From contig CM043948.1 of the NCBI GenBank assembly GCA_014529385.2, positions 78,867,291 through 78,931,290 on the forward strand: DNA of 64,000 nucleotides. The letters are read 5' to 3'. The notes under the pieces were generated by a model. The model worked only from the letters and a program-made list of their open reading frames with translations. It made no database searches and was not told the DNA's origin. Position numbers and translations under genes: made by a program. Shown piece by piece: positions 36,050 to 48,766 of this stretch. Source of the stretch: Adiantum capillus-veneris. Its lineage: Eukaryota > Streptophyta > Polypodiopsida > Polypodiales > Pteridaceae. The first letter of the stretch is position 1. Every line of letters starts with the position of its first letter.

Positions 36050-37080
36050 ACTCTTTTGGTTGAATGAATCCTGCTAAAGGCCATTCCAAATGGGGTGGTT
36101 TTCCTTGGAATTTCTTTCATCTGAAACCATTAATAGGTTTCTCAACTTTGGTACCAAAAACATCAGCAACTCAATGTTCCCTGTCCCAAATCCTAGAAAA
36201 TCTTATATGGACCAATATATCTCAAAGTTAACTTGCTTGGATGTGGCCCTAATCTTGAGTTATACAACATTATCTAATCTCCAACCTGGAAAACTTTAAA
36301 CTTAACATTCATACTTACCCAAGCTTTCCTCCTTATCTGAATGACTTCTGATATATATGACCTTATCAACCTGCCCTTTTTAACTGCATCAAATATCTGC
36401 TCCCGTACCTGGCTGACAATTTGAGACTCATTTTTTCTTCAGTTACTCTAGGGCTTGGAACCACAAATTACATAGGGACCACAACTTCTAGACCATACAC
36501 CAATTTGAATGGAGTCATACCTTTGGTGACCTTGAAAGCTGTCCATTAGCTTGAGGATGATAAGCTGTGGACTTTTTGTGAATAATCATATGATTTTTTG
36601 TTCATTCAACAATCACCTCATTTAGAAAATGGCTCCCTCTATCACTCACCAACTCCACAGGACATCCAAACCTAGTCATGATGTTATGATATAGAAATTT
36701 GGCTACACTCTGAGCTTTATTGTCTTTGAGAGCAACAGCTTCAACCCACTTGGTACAACAGTTTCTTACATGTTATATCACCTGAAAAATGTCCTCCAAC
36801 TGTTCCTGAATGAGCTTCTTGCAAAACAACCTTTTGTTCAAAATCTGCAACACAACTTCTAATGACTTGATCAATCCCTTTCCTGTATAATGCTCCTACT
36901 ATCACCAAAAATGGTCTACTTTTTAAAACAACCTTCCTCTAGTCACCTGAAAATCCCATTGGCATTGTACCATCTTTCAAAAATGTTAACATCTGATCAT
37001 ACCATGATTTTGAGACTGTATTCTGAACTTCAAACAAATAAACATCAGGTAGGTCATCTTGAACACCTGTTGGTTCTTCA
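36050..37080 (-). pseudogene. Gypsy-B integrase
   Basis: On the minus strand, 36780-36930 gives KGIDQVIRSCVADFEQK, then LQEAHSGTVGGHFSG, an HHCC module start (H-x6-H). Near 36540-36670 it reads ELVSDRGSHFLNEVI and STAYHPQANGQ, the second Asp of the DDE triad and the start of the third motif. The glutamate region is frameshifted. No long frame survives. The position, after RT and RNase H of the same strand, agrees with gypsy-B order. Confidence 0.7.
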
Positions 37081-37096
37081 CCAGTATCAATTCTAC

Positions 37097-37500
37097 TCAA
37101 ATAACCACAAAGTCAAATTTTTGTAACAATAACATCCATCTAGCTAATCTTCTAGTCAACAATGGATTCTTAATCAGGTAAAGAAATGCCTGATGATCCA
37201 CATGAAAAATAACTCTGTTGCTCAGCAAAACATGTTTGAATTTGGTGAAAGCATATACCATGCCAAGAGCTTCTCTTTCTGTCACAACATAATTCCTTTC
37301 AACTGATGTTAACACCATACTAGCATAGTAAACATGTCATCTGAACCATCCTCTGACTCTTTCCTGCATGAGGAAAACATCAATAGCCATATCCGATGCA
37401 TCAACAAATACATGGAAAATTAATGACCAATCTGGAGGTTGTAATATTGGTGCTATTGACAACATCTTTTTTAACATCTGAAATAAGCTCTACTGAGGTT
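37097..37500 (-). pseudogene. Gypsy-B RNase H
   Basis: The frame 37097-37318 gives NYVVTEREALGMVYAFTKFK, then VIFHVDHQAFLYLI and RRLARWMLLLQKFDF, the C-terminal half of a gypsy RNase H. The N-terminal half is seen as degraded sequence up to about 37500 (VDASDMAIDVFL-like). The gene is interrupted by stops. Confidence 0.75.
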
Positions 37501-37585
37501 CAACCCATATTAAAGGTACACTCTTCCTTGCTAGATGAGTAAGATGTAAACAAACATTTGCCAAATATCTGACATATCTAGCATG

Positions 37586-38446
37586 CTATTTCACCTGACC
37601 AACAAACCTGCTTACTTCCTTCACATTCTTTGGGGTTTTTGCTCTTTTAATCGCATCAATATTCTTCTCATCAATGGACATCCCTTCATAAGAAACCACA
37701 TGACCTAAAAGTACTCCACTTTTGACAGCAATGAAACTCTTAAAAGGATTAAGGCACATTCTGAATTGTCTACACCTTTCAAAACATAACTTCAAATGCT
37801 GTAGATGAAGTTCCTTTTTCCAAATACTAAAAAATCATCCACAAAAACTCTCATGAAAATCCTGCAAATAAGGTGCAAATGTCTTGTATTCTATAAAATT
37901 GAATGATGGTGGTCCATTTGTGAGTCCAAAATTCATAATTGTAGATGTAAAAGCACCCCACTCTCTCATAAAAGCTGTTTTGTGTTGATCCTTTTTAGCC
38001 ATTTGAATCTGATTGTACCCTGAAAAACCATACAAAAGCTATACATTTCTTTCCCTGCTACAACATCCAATATGGCATCACAGGATCAGTAACAGTGGTT
38101 GCATTCAACTTTCTTAATCAACACAAGCTCTCATTTTTTCATTTTTGGGCACCACAATAATTGGTGACAACCATGTAACCTCATGAATTGGTTTGATAAA
38201 CCCAATAGTTAATAGCTTATCAATCTCCTACTTTACCTGCTCTACAAAGTTTGAATTCATTCTATACCTCTGTTGCAAAATCAGAACTACATCCTCCTTT
38301 AGATTAAGGTGATGCTGATGTAAGCCAGGATCTATACCTTTCAGTTCAAAATATTCCCATCCAAGAATATCTTTGTACTCCTTCAACAACTGAAACAACT
38401 CATGCAAAAAATTCCCATCTATATGATACTAATCTTGACAATTTTG
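37586..38446 (-). pseudogene. Gypsy-B reverse transcriptase (3' side of the copia insertion)
   Basis: On the minus strand, 38300-38440 reads LHELFQLLKEYKDIFGW, the usual lead-in to gypsy RT. Then come IKPIHEVTWLSPIIVVPKN, the frame 37835-38035 (YGFSGYNQIQMAKKDQHKTA), a catalytic FVDDFLVFG in a shifted frame near 37815-37860, and 37586-37795 (FIAVKSGVLLGHVVSYEGM). The gene stops at 38446, where copia LTR sequence begins. Its upstream protease and gag are found 19 kb away at 57.4-59.7 kb on the same strand. Confidence 0.8.
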
Positions 38447-38460
38447 GGATTCTCTTTTGT

Positions 38461-38767
38461 GCTCTACATCTTGAGCTGGCATCCACTACGGGTCTTGGCC
38501 GCTTACGACATTTACTCAGTGGTGCATTAGGTGACCGACATAGAGGATCTCTGCCAGTGATTCTATAGCTGGATTACACTTATAGTGCCAGCCTAGTACG
38601 TTTCTAGCGAGTTCACACTTAGTGAGCGCATGTACATATGTGCTACTTTTCAGTTTTAGCGCTTAGTCATTTTGTACTCTCTTTTCTGTGTGAAGAAGAA
38701 GAAGCTTTCCATCTCTGTGTGCTTTGTGCTTGTCTTGTGTAGCTCTCTTGCATCCTCTTTCTTTACA
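38461..38767 (+). repeat. Copia 5' LTR (first ~14 bp missing)
   Basis: From GCTCTACATC to the end TTTACA it matches the 3' LTR at 57059-57379 and the solo LTR at 55784-56105, with scattered differences. The first bases expected from the other copies (TGTTGAGATGTCGA) are replaced by unrelated sequence, so the left edge was trimmed or altered. It contains the promoter and polyadenylation signals of the element, not resolved here. Confidence 0.85.
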
Positions 38768-38779
38768 TGGTATCAGAGC
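38768..38779 (+). promoter_or_regulatory. Copia primer-binding site, initiator tRNA-Met
   Basis: TGGTATCAGAGC directly follows the LTR end TTTACA. It equals the standard plant sequence complementary to the 3' end of initiator tRNA-Met, which primes minus-strand DNA synthesis. It fixes the element's plus orientation. Confidence 0.92.
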
Positions 38780-39007
38780 CTGGTGCAGGCAAGAGAGGCT
38801 AAGAGAGCAAGAGCATCACAATCCCTTCGTTCGCAATCCATGAACAGATGCAGTACACAGAGATTTATTGTACAAGTACAGTGGTTGTATGTACGCTTGA
38901 TTGTGGACACTCGTTGAGTGTAGAAAGCGTTACAGGTACCACGATAGCAAGTTCAACAGATTTGCAGGTTTTTGCAGATTGTAGCTATTTTGTCTTAGTG
39001 CTTCAAG

Positions 39008-40264
39008 ATGTATGACGGTTTCAATCAGATTGTTACTGAGAAGCTTGAGAAAAATAACTACCCTACATGGAAGTTCAGAATAACAAATTTCCTAAAAGGA
39101 AAAGGTTATTGGGACTATGTAGAAGGAGACAATGAAAAGGAACCAGAGATTCCCGAGGCAAATGCTACAACAGAACAAAGGAAAGCTTTGAGGGACTGGC
39201 AACAAGGCCAGAGCAAAGTGATGTATTGGCTTTCTATGAGCATCACAGATGGCATGATGGGCTATCTACAGGATGCTGAAACCCCCGCCATTGCATGGAA
39301 AAACTTAGGCAGAGTGTTCGAGGTGAACACCAAGGCCAGGAAGCTTCAACTAAAGTCGGAGCTAAATCAGGTTAAGAGGAACAACCTCTCTATCAATGAT
39401 TATGCCTTGAAGATCAAGAGTATCATTGAGGCTCTTGGATCTATTAAAGTCTTAGTGGAAGACGATGACATTGTCCATGCATGCTTGGATGGTCTAGGAG
39501 ATGAGTATGTACATTTCAGGTCTTCCATGAATACAAGAGATGACATCCCCATGTTCCAAGATTTGATTTCTATGCTTATTCTTGAGGAGAAGAACCTTGG
39601 TCTTGACACATCTTCTTCTCGTGGCAGCAATAGGTCTGAACAGGCCTTCTATTATAACTCCAATAGAGGTAGAGGTAGAGGTCGTGGTCAAGGCCCAAGT
39701 GGTTGCAGGGGCCAATTTCAAGAAGGTCAATCAAATCAAAACAATACAGGTGGTAGGAGAAACCAATCTCAAGGCAGGGGGAGTCAAAGAGGTCGTGGTG
39801 CAGGATCAAGCAGGCAGCAACATACTACAGATAGGAGAGAATGTTGGACTTGTGGTGAAAGAGGTCACATGTCACGTGACTGTCCAAAGGGAAAAGCAAG
39901 TGGAAAGAGAGAACATGGCAACTATGCATCTACTAGCAGAGATGCAGATGACGGCAAAAACGAGCGCATGTTTGTTATGCAGCATGTAATGAATACAATG
40001 ACTGCAGAGAATTCCATCCAAGATGATGTTTGGTATGTGGATTCAGGTGCCTCTAATCACATGACGTCTCGTGGAGAGTGGTTTAGAGATATGCACAAAC
40101 CAAATGTGTCAGGCTATGTGCAGACAGGAGACGACACAACTCACCCCATTGCTCATGTAGGGGACATACCTCTAAATACGAAGAGTGGGAAATCAAAGTA
40201 CTTAGTAGATGTACTTCATGTCCCAAACATTACAAATAATCTTGTTTTTTGGACAAATGGTTGA
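39008..40264 (+). pseudogene. Copia gag, nucleocapsid and protease
   Basis: The 418-residue frame starts MYDGFNQIVTEKLEKNNYPT, a copia Gag start (F-x-x-x-x-EKLxxxNYxxWK). Capsid motifs include VFEVNTKARKLQLKSELNQV and LSINDYALKIKSIIEALGS. An RG-rich stretch (SNRGRGRGRGQG) leads to the CCHC knuckle CWTCGERGHMSRDC at about residues 279-292. The protease active site YVDSGASNHM is at about residue 345. The frame ends after VLHVPNITNNLVF by a frameshift. The start is the first Met of the family motif, 229 bp after the primer-binding site. This part is the best preserved in the window. Confidence 0.9.
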
Positions 40265-41623
40265 GCAGGGTTTGCAGGTTCGTTTCAATCCAAATGGCTG
40301 TTATGTAGAAGATTTCCACAATGGCTGAAAGCTGATCACAGAGGGAAAATGTGTGGGCAGAATGTTTACGCTGAATGTGACATGCCTGAGGTAAAAGCTG
40401 CATTATTTGCACAGGGCACAGGTGTTGTGGCTGATGTTGACATTTGGCACAAACGCATTAGCCATGTCAATGAGCAGAGATTGCGCAGCATGCAATCAAA
40501 ATAGATTGTAAAAGGTTTGCCCAAATTCAAGGTGGATGGTATGCATAAAGTGTGTGCAGCATGCCAGTTTGGAAAACAGTCAAAGGGCTCATTTCCACAT
40601 GAGCGCAATGTATGTAAAAAGCCACTTGAGGTGGTGCACACAGATGTTTGGGGTCCAACCGATACTGCAAGTATACATGGTTGCATGTATTATGTCTCTT
40701 TCATTGATGACCATACAAGGAAAGTATGGGTCTACTTCATGTGTAACAAAAGTGAAGTGTTTGGTCACTTTCAGGACTTCAAAGTCATGATTGAGAAGGA
40801 GACAGATATGCAAATCAAGACATTGAGGTCAGATGGAGGGGGAGAGTACTTCTCCAATGAGTTTTCAGATTTTCTGCGAATGCATGGTATACGTAGGCAG
40901 TTTACATGCAGATATACTCCACAGCAGAATGGGGTCGTAGAAAGGAAAAACAGGCACATTGCAGAGGTTGCACGTGCATTGATGAATGAGAAGAACATAC
41001 CTCATCATTTCTGGGCTAAAGTTGTAAATACAACTGTGTACATTATGAACAGGACACCTATAGCTGCAGTGCATGATGTAACACCTGAGGAAAAGTTTAT
41101 AGGTACAAAGCCTGATTTGGCACACTTGAAAGTGTTTGGCTGCATAGCTTACGTGCATGTAACAGATGAGTTGCGTAGGAAATTGGATCCTAAAGCAGAG
41201 AAATGTATTCTTGTGGGATATTCCCTTGAACAAAAGGGGTACAGGTGCTATAATCCTACTACACAAGAATTACGAGTGAGCAGAGATGTAGTCTTTGTTG
41301 AGATGAGCAGCTGGTACAGTAATGCACATGGCACTATTGGGGCTGATGTAAAAGATGATGTGGTTGTACAAAATGTGAGGCCACAGTCACAGGTTTTGAG
41401 TGGACCACAAGAGTCCTCTTCTCGTGGCTCTGTTGAGAAGCCATGGAATGGTAGACTACGTACGCAGGTTACTCCACCAGCACGTATAGGGAATGTATCA
41501 CGAAAAGGAAAGGAAAAGGTTGATGAAACTCCCTTTATGGCTGATGCATCATCAGGTTTTTCACATGTAGACATGGATTCAGATGGTCCTGAACAAAGTC
41601 TTGATGAGGAATTTGGAATGGAG
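40265..41623 (+). pseudogene. Copia integrase
   Basis: Out-of-frame pieces at 40330-40510 hold the GAG-pre-integrase zinc module (DIWHKRISHVNEQRLRSM), and a TAG near 40502 interrupts the frame. The frame 40517-41626 adds VCAACQFGKQSKGSF and the core: VVHTDVWGPTD (Asp), LRSDGGGEYFSNEF (Asp) and PQQNGVVERKNRHI (Glu). The DDE triad is complete. HLKVFGCIAYVHVTDELRRK and CILVGYSLEQKGYRCYNP follow. The frame ends where the ~2 kb repeat of TR-A begins (41621). RT continues at 55.1 kb. Confidence 0.88.
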
Positions 41624-43615
41624 TAGGCTACAAGTGTGATTGCAGAGTATAGTATCACTCCACTCCTCTAGATGGCATAACTAACTTCAAGCTTCTCCAT
41701 GCACCTATGTGTAGTGATGGAATAGAGCACTCACAATGCACACACTCTACACAACTAGGCTTGAAGAGTGGTGTGTTATGTGTTGAGAACGGTGTGGTGT
41801 AGTGTGATCATGTGATGAATTACAAGGGAGAGAAGGGCTCTATTTATAGGTTTTAGAAGCCCCGATAGGATTAGGCCTAATCAAGTTTATTTGAAGGAAT
41901 ACAAAATTATGCATATATATATATATATATTTTAATGAGGGTGTGTCTCTCTTGTCCTTTGAGTCACATGGATGTGGGCTCAAGGGAAGAGAATTATTGA
42001 GAATGAAAGGAGAGAGGATTAAGTGAATAATTTGGGAGTGCCTACTCTAGTAGAGGGTGCATTTTACAATAAGGTTAGTGGTTAGTAGCTAGTAATTATC
42101 ACTAAAAAATATTTACAAAATCATTCACCAAATGGTGAGATATATGATGAGAAAAGTTAGAGAAGGGATGAGCTTGTAAAGAGAGGTTAAAGCTTTGGAG
42201 AAGTTGACATTCACCTCTTTACAGCACCGGAAGAAGAAGCAGTCAGCATGGCGAAGTAGCGCATGTCGATGAAGCTATGTTATCTTCAAACCTTGGAAAA
42301 TTCATGATAAAAGACTTCATTTGCAGAGGTTATCCTTGGATTTTTGCTGATTTTTTGAAGTTCTTTACAAAGTTGAAGAGAGTATGGTAGTATGGATATA
42401 TATGTAGAGAGAAAGGGGGACACAAAGGGTGTAGAAATGGAGGATGAAGGCTATGGAGGTGTGAGAGATGTGGCAATGGTGAAGAGGGTGAATTAGGACA
42501 TGGGAGTTGAAGGTTTGGGAGTAGGAAGGAGAGGGAGGAGTGTGTGTGAAAGAGGAAAATGATAAAGTGGAAGAGGGAGTGTGGCTGCATAGCGTGGGCA
42601 AACTGGGGTCCACTAATAAAATCATAGCTCACAGCTCGTAGCTCAAAAAAATATGAAAAACTTTGAGGTGAAATTTTAGCTCACGAGGTAGAACTTTTGT
42701 TTGTATCACCTTTTCAAATTCGAGGAGCATGTGATCTTCACAAATTCAGCAAAACCGACTGTTTTTTCCACTTCACAAGGTCCTTGTGAGGTCTTTCTTT
42801 TGTGATTCTTTTGAATACCTCCAAGAGTGAGCTCCCCATGGTGCATGCATGCATGCCACATACCCTTGACCTTATTTGGTAGATCGATAATTGAAGATAT
42901 TAATGGGATCATGATATAAGTGAATAGTACAACTAAGAAAATCAAATATTGAGGGGTCTAAAAAAATATGTACATGTCAAATATAAATAATATAGGTAGA
43001 AAAAATATAAAGGGGTCAAAATAAATCTCTCTCATTATAAGTCTACCATAAAAGGATGAATATTTTTGGTGGTCTAAGTTATGAGAGTAATAGAGAATAG
43101 ATATAGGAAGGAAAAAATGACAATAGTGAAAAAATATACACATAAATAAAACTAATTTTCTTGGATCTTTATTGGGATGAAGTTACACCAAAAATAAGAG
43201 AAGCTTGCATGAAATTATTTTTATATGGAATAAAGAGTATGCAAAATGGTAAGAAAAAATATGGTAATGGTGAGTCAATGTACATAGCATAAATAACACA
43301 CACCTAAGTATAAATATTTAAATAAATACCAAAATAATTATGAAAATCCATTTTATTTAGGCCCTATATACAATAAAATATTTACACATAAATGGGCCAT
43401 AACATACTTATATTTTTTTATTTTTTTTATTTTTTTTGGCTCAACTAGCCTAGTGACTAGCTAATTGAGGGTTTTTAAGAAAATATGGAGAAAGTCCCCT
43501 AACTCACACACGCCTATGTACAGTGAAATGGTAGGGATAACCAAAATGTTTGAGTGATTTGATAGGGTGAGGTAGCTTACTATGGCAATTATGGAAAGCC
43601 GAAAAACGGCTATCA
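41621..43615 (-). repeat. TR-A element 3' LTR (~2.0 kb)
   Basis: This segment is repeated nearly base for base at 46790-48766 in the same orientation. On the minus strand it starts TGATAGCCG after a poly-G tract and runs to GTAGCCTACTC. A small hairpin, AGCCG-AAAAA-CGGCT on the plus strand, lies at its start. It holds no supported gene; frames such as 42330-42632 recur in both copies and look like chance frames in a repeat. The left edge abuts copia sequence. Confidence 0.75.
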
Positions 43616-45855
43616 TTAGCCCCCCCCCCCTTAGATAATGGTACATTCATGTACCATTTATCCGACCAAACAACATGTAGATTGTGTAACGTCTGTCTTT
43701 GTTTTCTCTCATCTTTGAAGAACCTTTGTTGTATGAATAAAAAACCTTGTGTGATATGAAAGGTTCTCAGAGCCAATAGCAGGATGTAATGAAGTGACTG
43801 AGTAAACCTCCTCCATTGAGAAAGTTTCCATAAGCACCCCCCAGGATCAAAGATCTTGAAATATCTTTCCCAAAGAGAGATGCATGGTATGGAATCACTT
43901 ACTGATTTCGGTTGAAGAAACTTGTAGATTTTATTATTGTCCATCATTGCATCTATCACTATGAATTTGATATAAAAGATTGGTTGTTCTTCCTCCTGTG
44001 TAAAGTTGATGTATCTACTACGATCTTCAAGAGCTGGTATGAGCAAATTCCTGAACTGTAGCTCATAAAATTCATTCAACCTGGGTAGGCTCATCAAGTC
44101 AAAAATTCTATGACCTTTATGATTTATGAAAGCTTGATCCATGCTTCCAACCGCTATTGCAAGATATTGCAAATAGTTTACCACATAAGTAGATAATAGA
44201 CGAAGGTTTCTATTGCTTCCAACACATTGGAAGAGAATAGATTTTAGCACTGATTGATGAAATATCCACATGTAGCAATCAAAAAGTTTTTCATCTATGA
44301 TGAAGACCAGAAGCATCACAATGTGCGACCTCCATACACCAAAGAACCAAATGAAGAAGGTTTTGAAACATCCGTTCATCACCAAGTATTCATGTCTTCT
44401 TCCACTTAAGAAGGTATGTTGCCCCGGATGAAAGGTATATGTGAAGAGAGGAGAAGTTGAATTTGAAGAGGTGAAACCCAATGTGAAGATGATTTGGGAT
44501 TCAAAAGCTTGGATTTTCTTGCTAAGAGATTGTCCAATGAATGAAGAGCCACCCACTAAAACACCATTGGAGAGAATGATACCCTTCTGACAGTTTCCTT
44601 TTATGATTTTATTTTTTACTACTCTCCCATGTTCTTCATCCCTTTCTAAGCCCCCCCTTTGGCAAGGTTGTAACTCCTCACATTGTACCACCTCAAAGGT
44701 TGATGGATTACTATTTGATTTTGTGAAAACTTTGGCTTCTTGCATGATAGGTTCCTCCATGCTTAATATACATGGGTCATACCAATGCTTTTCAACATCC
44801 TCAAACACTTCTTGAAGATTATCCTCACATGGATTCAACTCACACTCTTCTACTTTGTTTTGGAGTTGGCATTCCATGTACACAATCATCTCTTTATGAT
44901 CAATGTGGTCTATGATCTCCCCACCTATGATCTCATGTTCTTCTTCACTCTCTTATTTTAGACAAGATACACTCTCAGAACATTCCATAAGATCAAGGTT
45001 ACCTTCAAGGTCTTCATTCTCCATAGAGTCATGTTGCACAAAAGCTTCGTCTCCTCGGACTAGAAATTGATCCTCCGCCAAAAGGTTGGATGTATCCATT
45101 ATTGAATCATTAATGCCATTTGAGATATCTTGTGTCGATTTTTGCATGCTTGTGATAAAGGTAGAAGAAAGAGATTCCACATTTGAGTCTTGGTCACACA
45201 CTTTAGCACTTGAATAATCAGTTGGCATGTAAGTAACTTCTTCAACATTTGTCGGAGTAGAAGGAGACAAGTATGGAAAAGGAGATGACTCCTTGATAGA
45301 AACACTTTCATGATGGTTGGTTCTTCCAGCATGATGGAAACCATTTTTGATGTAGAAGTACTTGTGAAACTTCCTTCAGGCAATAGTGACCGCGTCTTCA
45401 AAGGTAGAGGGTCCACTACAAGTAACCTTAGTCTTTAGGAAAGGAGACAAACCCGAAATAAATTGCTCCATTTTTACATAATCTGGAAATGTAGAACTAA
45501 ATTCACATCTTCCCCATTGACGAGGAAAAATATCCTCATAAGCATAGTAGTCTTCACCATGTTGTTGAAGTCTCCCTAATGAAGCCCATGCTGTCTCTGT
45601 TGTTGGAAATTTAGAGAATCTGGTCTTCAAAGCTTTGGAAATTTGGGTATATCCATCTTCAATCTGAGAATACATACTCCAAAACCATTTCTCAGCGTTG
45701 CCTCTAAGGCATAGCAATAGAAAATCCCCTTTTTCAATGTCATCCCTTTTACCAAGGATACGAAAAACCATTCTAAAATCAGCAAGAAAGTCATCAACAT
45801 CTTCTTCTAGATTTCCGAAGAATATTGGGATATCATCAATGGTATAGCGTGTCAT
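43504..45855 (-). pseudogene. TR-A gag-like polyprotein (no pol)
   Basis: Three minus frames (45376-45855, 44953-45270 and 43504-44889) are all in the same phase. Only a TGA near 45375 and a TAA near 44954 separate them, so the ancestor was one frame of about 784 residues. The N-terminal 160 residues are a gag core: IPIFFGNLEEDVDDFLADFR, LLCLRGNAEKWFWSMYSQIE, and KMEQFISGLSPFLKTKV. The rest has no protease, RT or integrase motif. The last ~460 residues are open and contain hydrophobic stretches (FFIWFFGVWRSHIVMLLVF). The C-terminus overlaps the LTR. It fits the class of gag-only LTR elements that depend on other elements for pol. Confidence 0.65.
43616..43634 (-). promoter_or_regulatory. Polypurine tract of TR-A
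   Basis: The minus strand reads CTAAGGGGGGGGGGGCTAA, directly before the LTR start TGATAGCC. The eleven-G run is unusually pure. Its position sets the minus orientation of the element. Confidence 0.65.
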
Positions 45856-46789
45856 AGTTTCTCAATGCTAGAACCACACAAAGATTAGTTCTAAAAATTC
45901 ATTTTCTCTCATGACATCAACTAACTACACAAAGTTTTGAAAGGTCCTTTAGCATGAATTCTAGATTCTTATGTGAAAATAATTTTTTCCTTTCTTATGT
46001 TATGCTAATCCAAACCATATTCTAGATCAATTTTTTTTTCCTTGAAATTAAACTCGGTCATACAAGTTTTCATGATTCATATAATCTACTTGATTATGCT
46101 GAAATTCAAGCATTCATGCAATACAAAAACAATAAGCACAAAGTCATTCCTCCGTGGGGGCAGCAATTTGAGGCGGTCCAGGGCGGGCAACAAGAAGAGC
46201 GGCCTCTAAATACCTTTCGAGGCTCCCGTGCTGCTCAATTGGGGATGGGGCAAGCACAATGAGAGACAACAACAACCCACATCCAGAAACCAGACAAGAA
46301 AAGAAGCACCACCTAGTTGTAGATGCGAACTAGGACGCAGGTGATATCTCCTTGTACTCAAATGCACAAAGGGAGGGGAATGCAAGATAGCCACACACAC
46401 CAAACACAAACATTCACCATGCCAAAGAGAGGTAAAGAGCACAAATCAACTTGAGCAACTCAGTCTTAGCCTTAAAGACTAGATACACAGAAAGCTTGAT
46501 GAGAAATAGAGAGACAACACAAAACTTGACCTTGTTGCCAATACACAAATTGTCTTAGGGTCACGGGAGCCCTCTCACCAAGCACCCTCTTACAATTCAC
46601 CTTTTAGGCAAACAATTCAACAAGCCCTCAAACCACCAAGCATGAAATGGCACAACAAACTTCAAGGACAATATACCTTCAACCACCTGATGAGCCAACT
46701 TATCAAGTCAATTGGGAGAGAAGAGTCGTAGTTGCACCATACAATTGCACCCAAAACTATGAATCTTATTTATGGACAAGAGTAGGCTA
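45856..46789 (-). other. TR-A leader with shared repeat segments
   Basis: No gene. Two parts recur elsewhere. Bases about 46155-46294 are an inverted copy of 31803-31935 (start of element Z). Bases 46301-46694 are a direct copy of 54640-55031. The shared segments suggest leader modules exchanged among non-autonomous elements. Confidence 0.55.
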
Positions 46790-48766
46790 CAAGTATGATT
46801 GCAGAGTATAGTATCACTCCACTCCTCTAGATGGAATAACTAACTTCAAGCTTCTCCATGCACCTATGTGTAGTGATGAAATAGAGCACTCACAATGCAC
46901 AAACTCTACACAACTAGGCTTGAAGCGTGGTATGTTATGTGTTGAGAATGGTGTGGTGTAGTGTGATCATATGATAATTTACAAGGGAGAGAAGGGCTCT
47001 ATTTATAGGTTTTAGAAGCCCCGATTAGGATTAGGCCTAATCAAGTTTATTTGAAGGAATAAAAGATTATGCATATTTTTATTTTATTTTTTAATGAGGG
47101 TGGGTCTCTCTTGTCCTTTGAGTCACATGGAGGTGGGCTCAAGGGAAGAGAATTATTGAGGATGAAAGGAGAGAGGATTGAGTGAATATCTTGGGAGTGC
47201 CTACTCTAGTAGAGGGTGCATTTTATAATAAGGTTAGTGGTTAATAGCTAGTAATTATCACTAAAAAATATTTACAAAATCATTCACCAAATGGTGAGAT
47301 ATATGATGAGAAAAGTTAGAGAAGGGATGAGCTTGTAACGAGAGGTTGAAGCTTTGGAGAAGTTGACATTCACCTCTTTACAGCACCGGAAGAAGAAGCA
47401 GTCAGCATGGCAAAGTAGCGCGTGTCGATGAAGCTATGTTATCTTCAAACCTTGGAAAATTCATGATAAAAGCCTTCATTTGCATAGGTTATCCTTGGAT
47501 TTTTGCTGATTTTTTGAAGTTCTTTACAAAGTTGAAGAGAGTATGGTAATATGGATATATATGTAGAGAGAAAGGGGGACACAAAGGGTGTAGAAATGGA
47601 GGATGAAGGCTATGGAGGTGTGAGAGATGTGGCAATGGTGAAGAGGGTGAATTAGGACATGGGAGTTGCAGGTTTGGGAGTGGGAAGGAGAGGGAGGAGT
47701 GTGTGTGAAAGAGGAAAATGATAAAGTGGAAGAGGGAGTGTGGCTGCATAGCGTGGGCAAACTGGGGTCCACTAATAAAATCATAGCTCACAGCTCGTAG
47801 CTCAAAAAAATATGAAAAATTTTGAGGTAAAAGTTCAGCTCACAGGCTACAACTTTTGTTTGTATCACCTTTTCAAATTCGAGGAGCATGTGATCTTTAA
47901 AAAATCAGCAAAACCGACTGTTTTTTCCATTGCACAAGGTCCTTGTGAGGTCTTTCTTTGGATGATTCTTTTGAATAACTCCAAGAGTGAGCTCCCCATG
48001 GTGCATGCATGCATGCCACATACCCATGACCTTATTTGGTAGATCTATAATTGAAGATATTATTGAGATCATGATATAAGTGAATAGTACAACTAAGAAA
48101 ATCAAATATTGAGGGGTCTAAAAAAATATGTACATGTCAAATATAAATAATATAGGTAGAAAAAATATAAAGGGGTCAAAATAAATCTGTCTCATTATAA
48201 GTCTACCATAAAAAGATGAATATTTTTGGTGGTCTAATTTATGAGAGTAATAGAGAATAGATGTAGGAAGGAAAAAATGACAATAGTGAAAAAATATACA
48301 CATAAATAAAACTAATTTTTTTGGATCTTTATTGGGATGGAGTTACACCAAAAATAAGAGAAACTTGCATGAAATTATTTTTATATTAAATAAAGAGTAT
48401 GCAAAATGATAAGAAAAAATATGGTAATGGTGAGTCAATGTACATAGCATAAATAACACACACCTAAGTATAAATATTTAAATAAATAAAAAAAAAATTA
48501 TGAAAAATCATTTTATTTAGGCCCTATATACAATAAAATATTTACACACAAATGGGCCATAATATACTTATAGTGTTTTTTTTTTTTTGGCTCAACTAGC
48601 CTAGAGACTAGCTAATTGAGGGTTTTTAAGAAAATATGGAGAAAGTCCCCTAACTCACACACGCCTATGTACAGTGAAATGGTAGGGATAACCAAAATGT
48701 TTGAGTGATTTGATAGGGTGAGGTAGCTTACTATGGAAATTATGGAAAGCCGAAAAACGGCTATCA
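46790..48766 (-). repeat. TR-A element 5' LTR (~2.0 kb)
   Basis: A nearly identical copy of 41621-43615 in the same orientation, with few substitutions and small indels by eye. This suggests recent insertion or conversion. Its right edge, GGCTATCA, cuts into the frame of gypsy-D (48770-49769). The bases flanking the two outer edges (ending ATGG on the left, GCGGC on the right) do not form a target duplication, so later rearrangement is likely. Confidence 0.75.

Noticed and set aside
42330-42632. Pro/Ser/His-rich 100-residue protein, also at 47489-47791
   Set aside because: It recurs only because it lies in both copies of a 2 kb LTR, and an overlapping frame is equally open; no codon or domain evidence.
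43504-44889. Envelope-like ORF because of hydrophobic stretches and position
   Set aside because: It is in the same frame as the gag core, separated by only two stops, with no signal peptide or clear membrane anchor layout.
41621-48766. Simple insertion of TR-A into copia
   Set aside because: Outer flanks lack a target duplication, and the right side is gypsy-D sequence, not copia; rearrangement is required.
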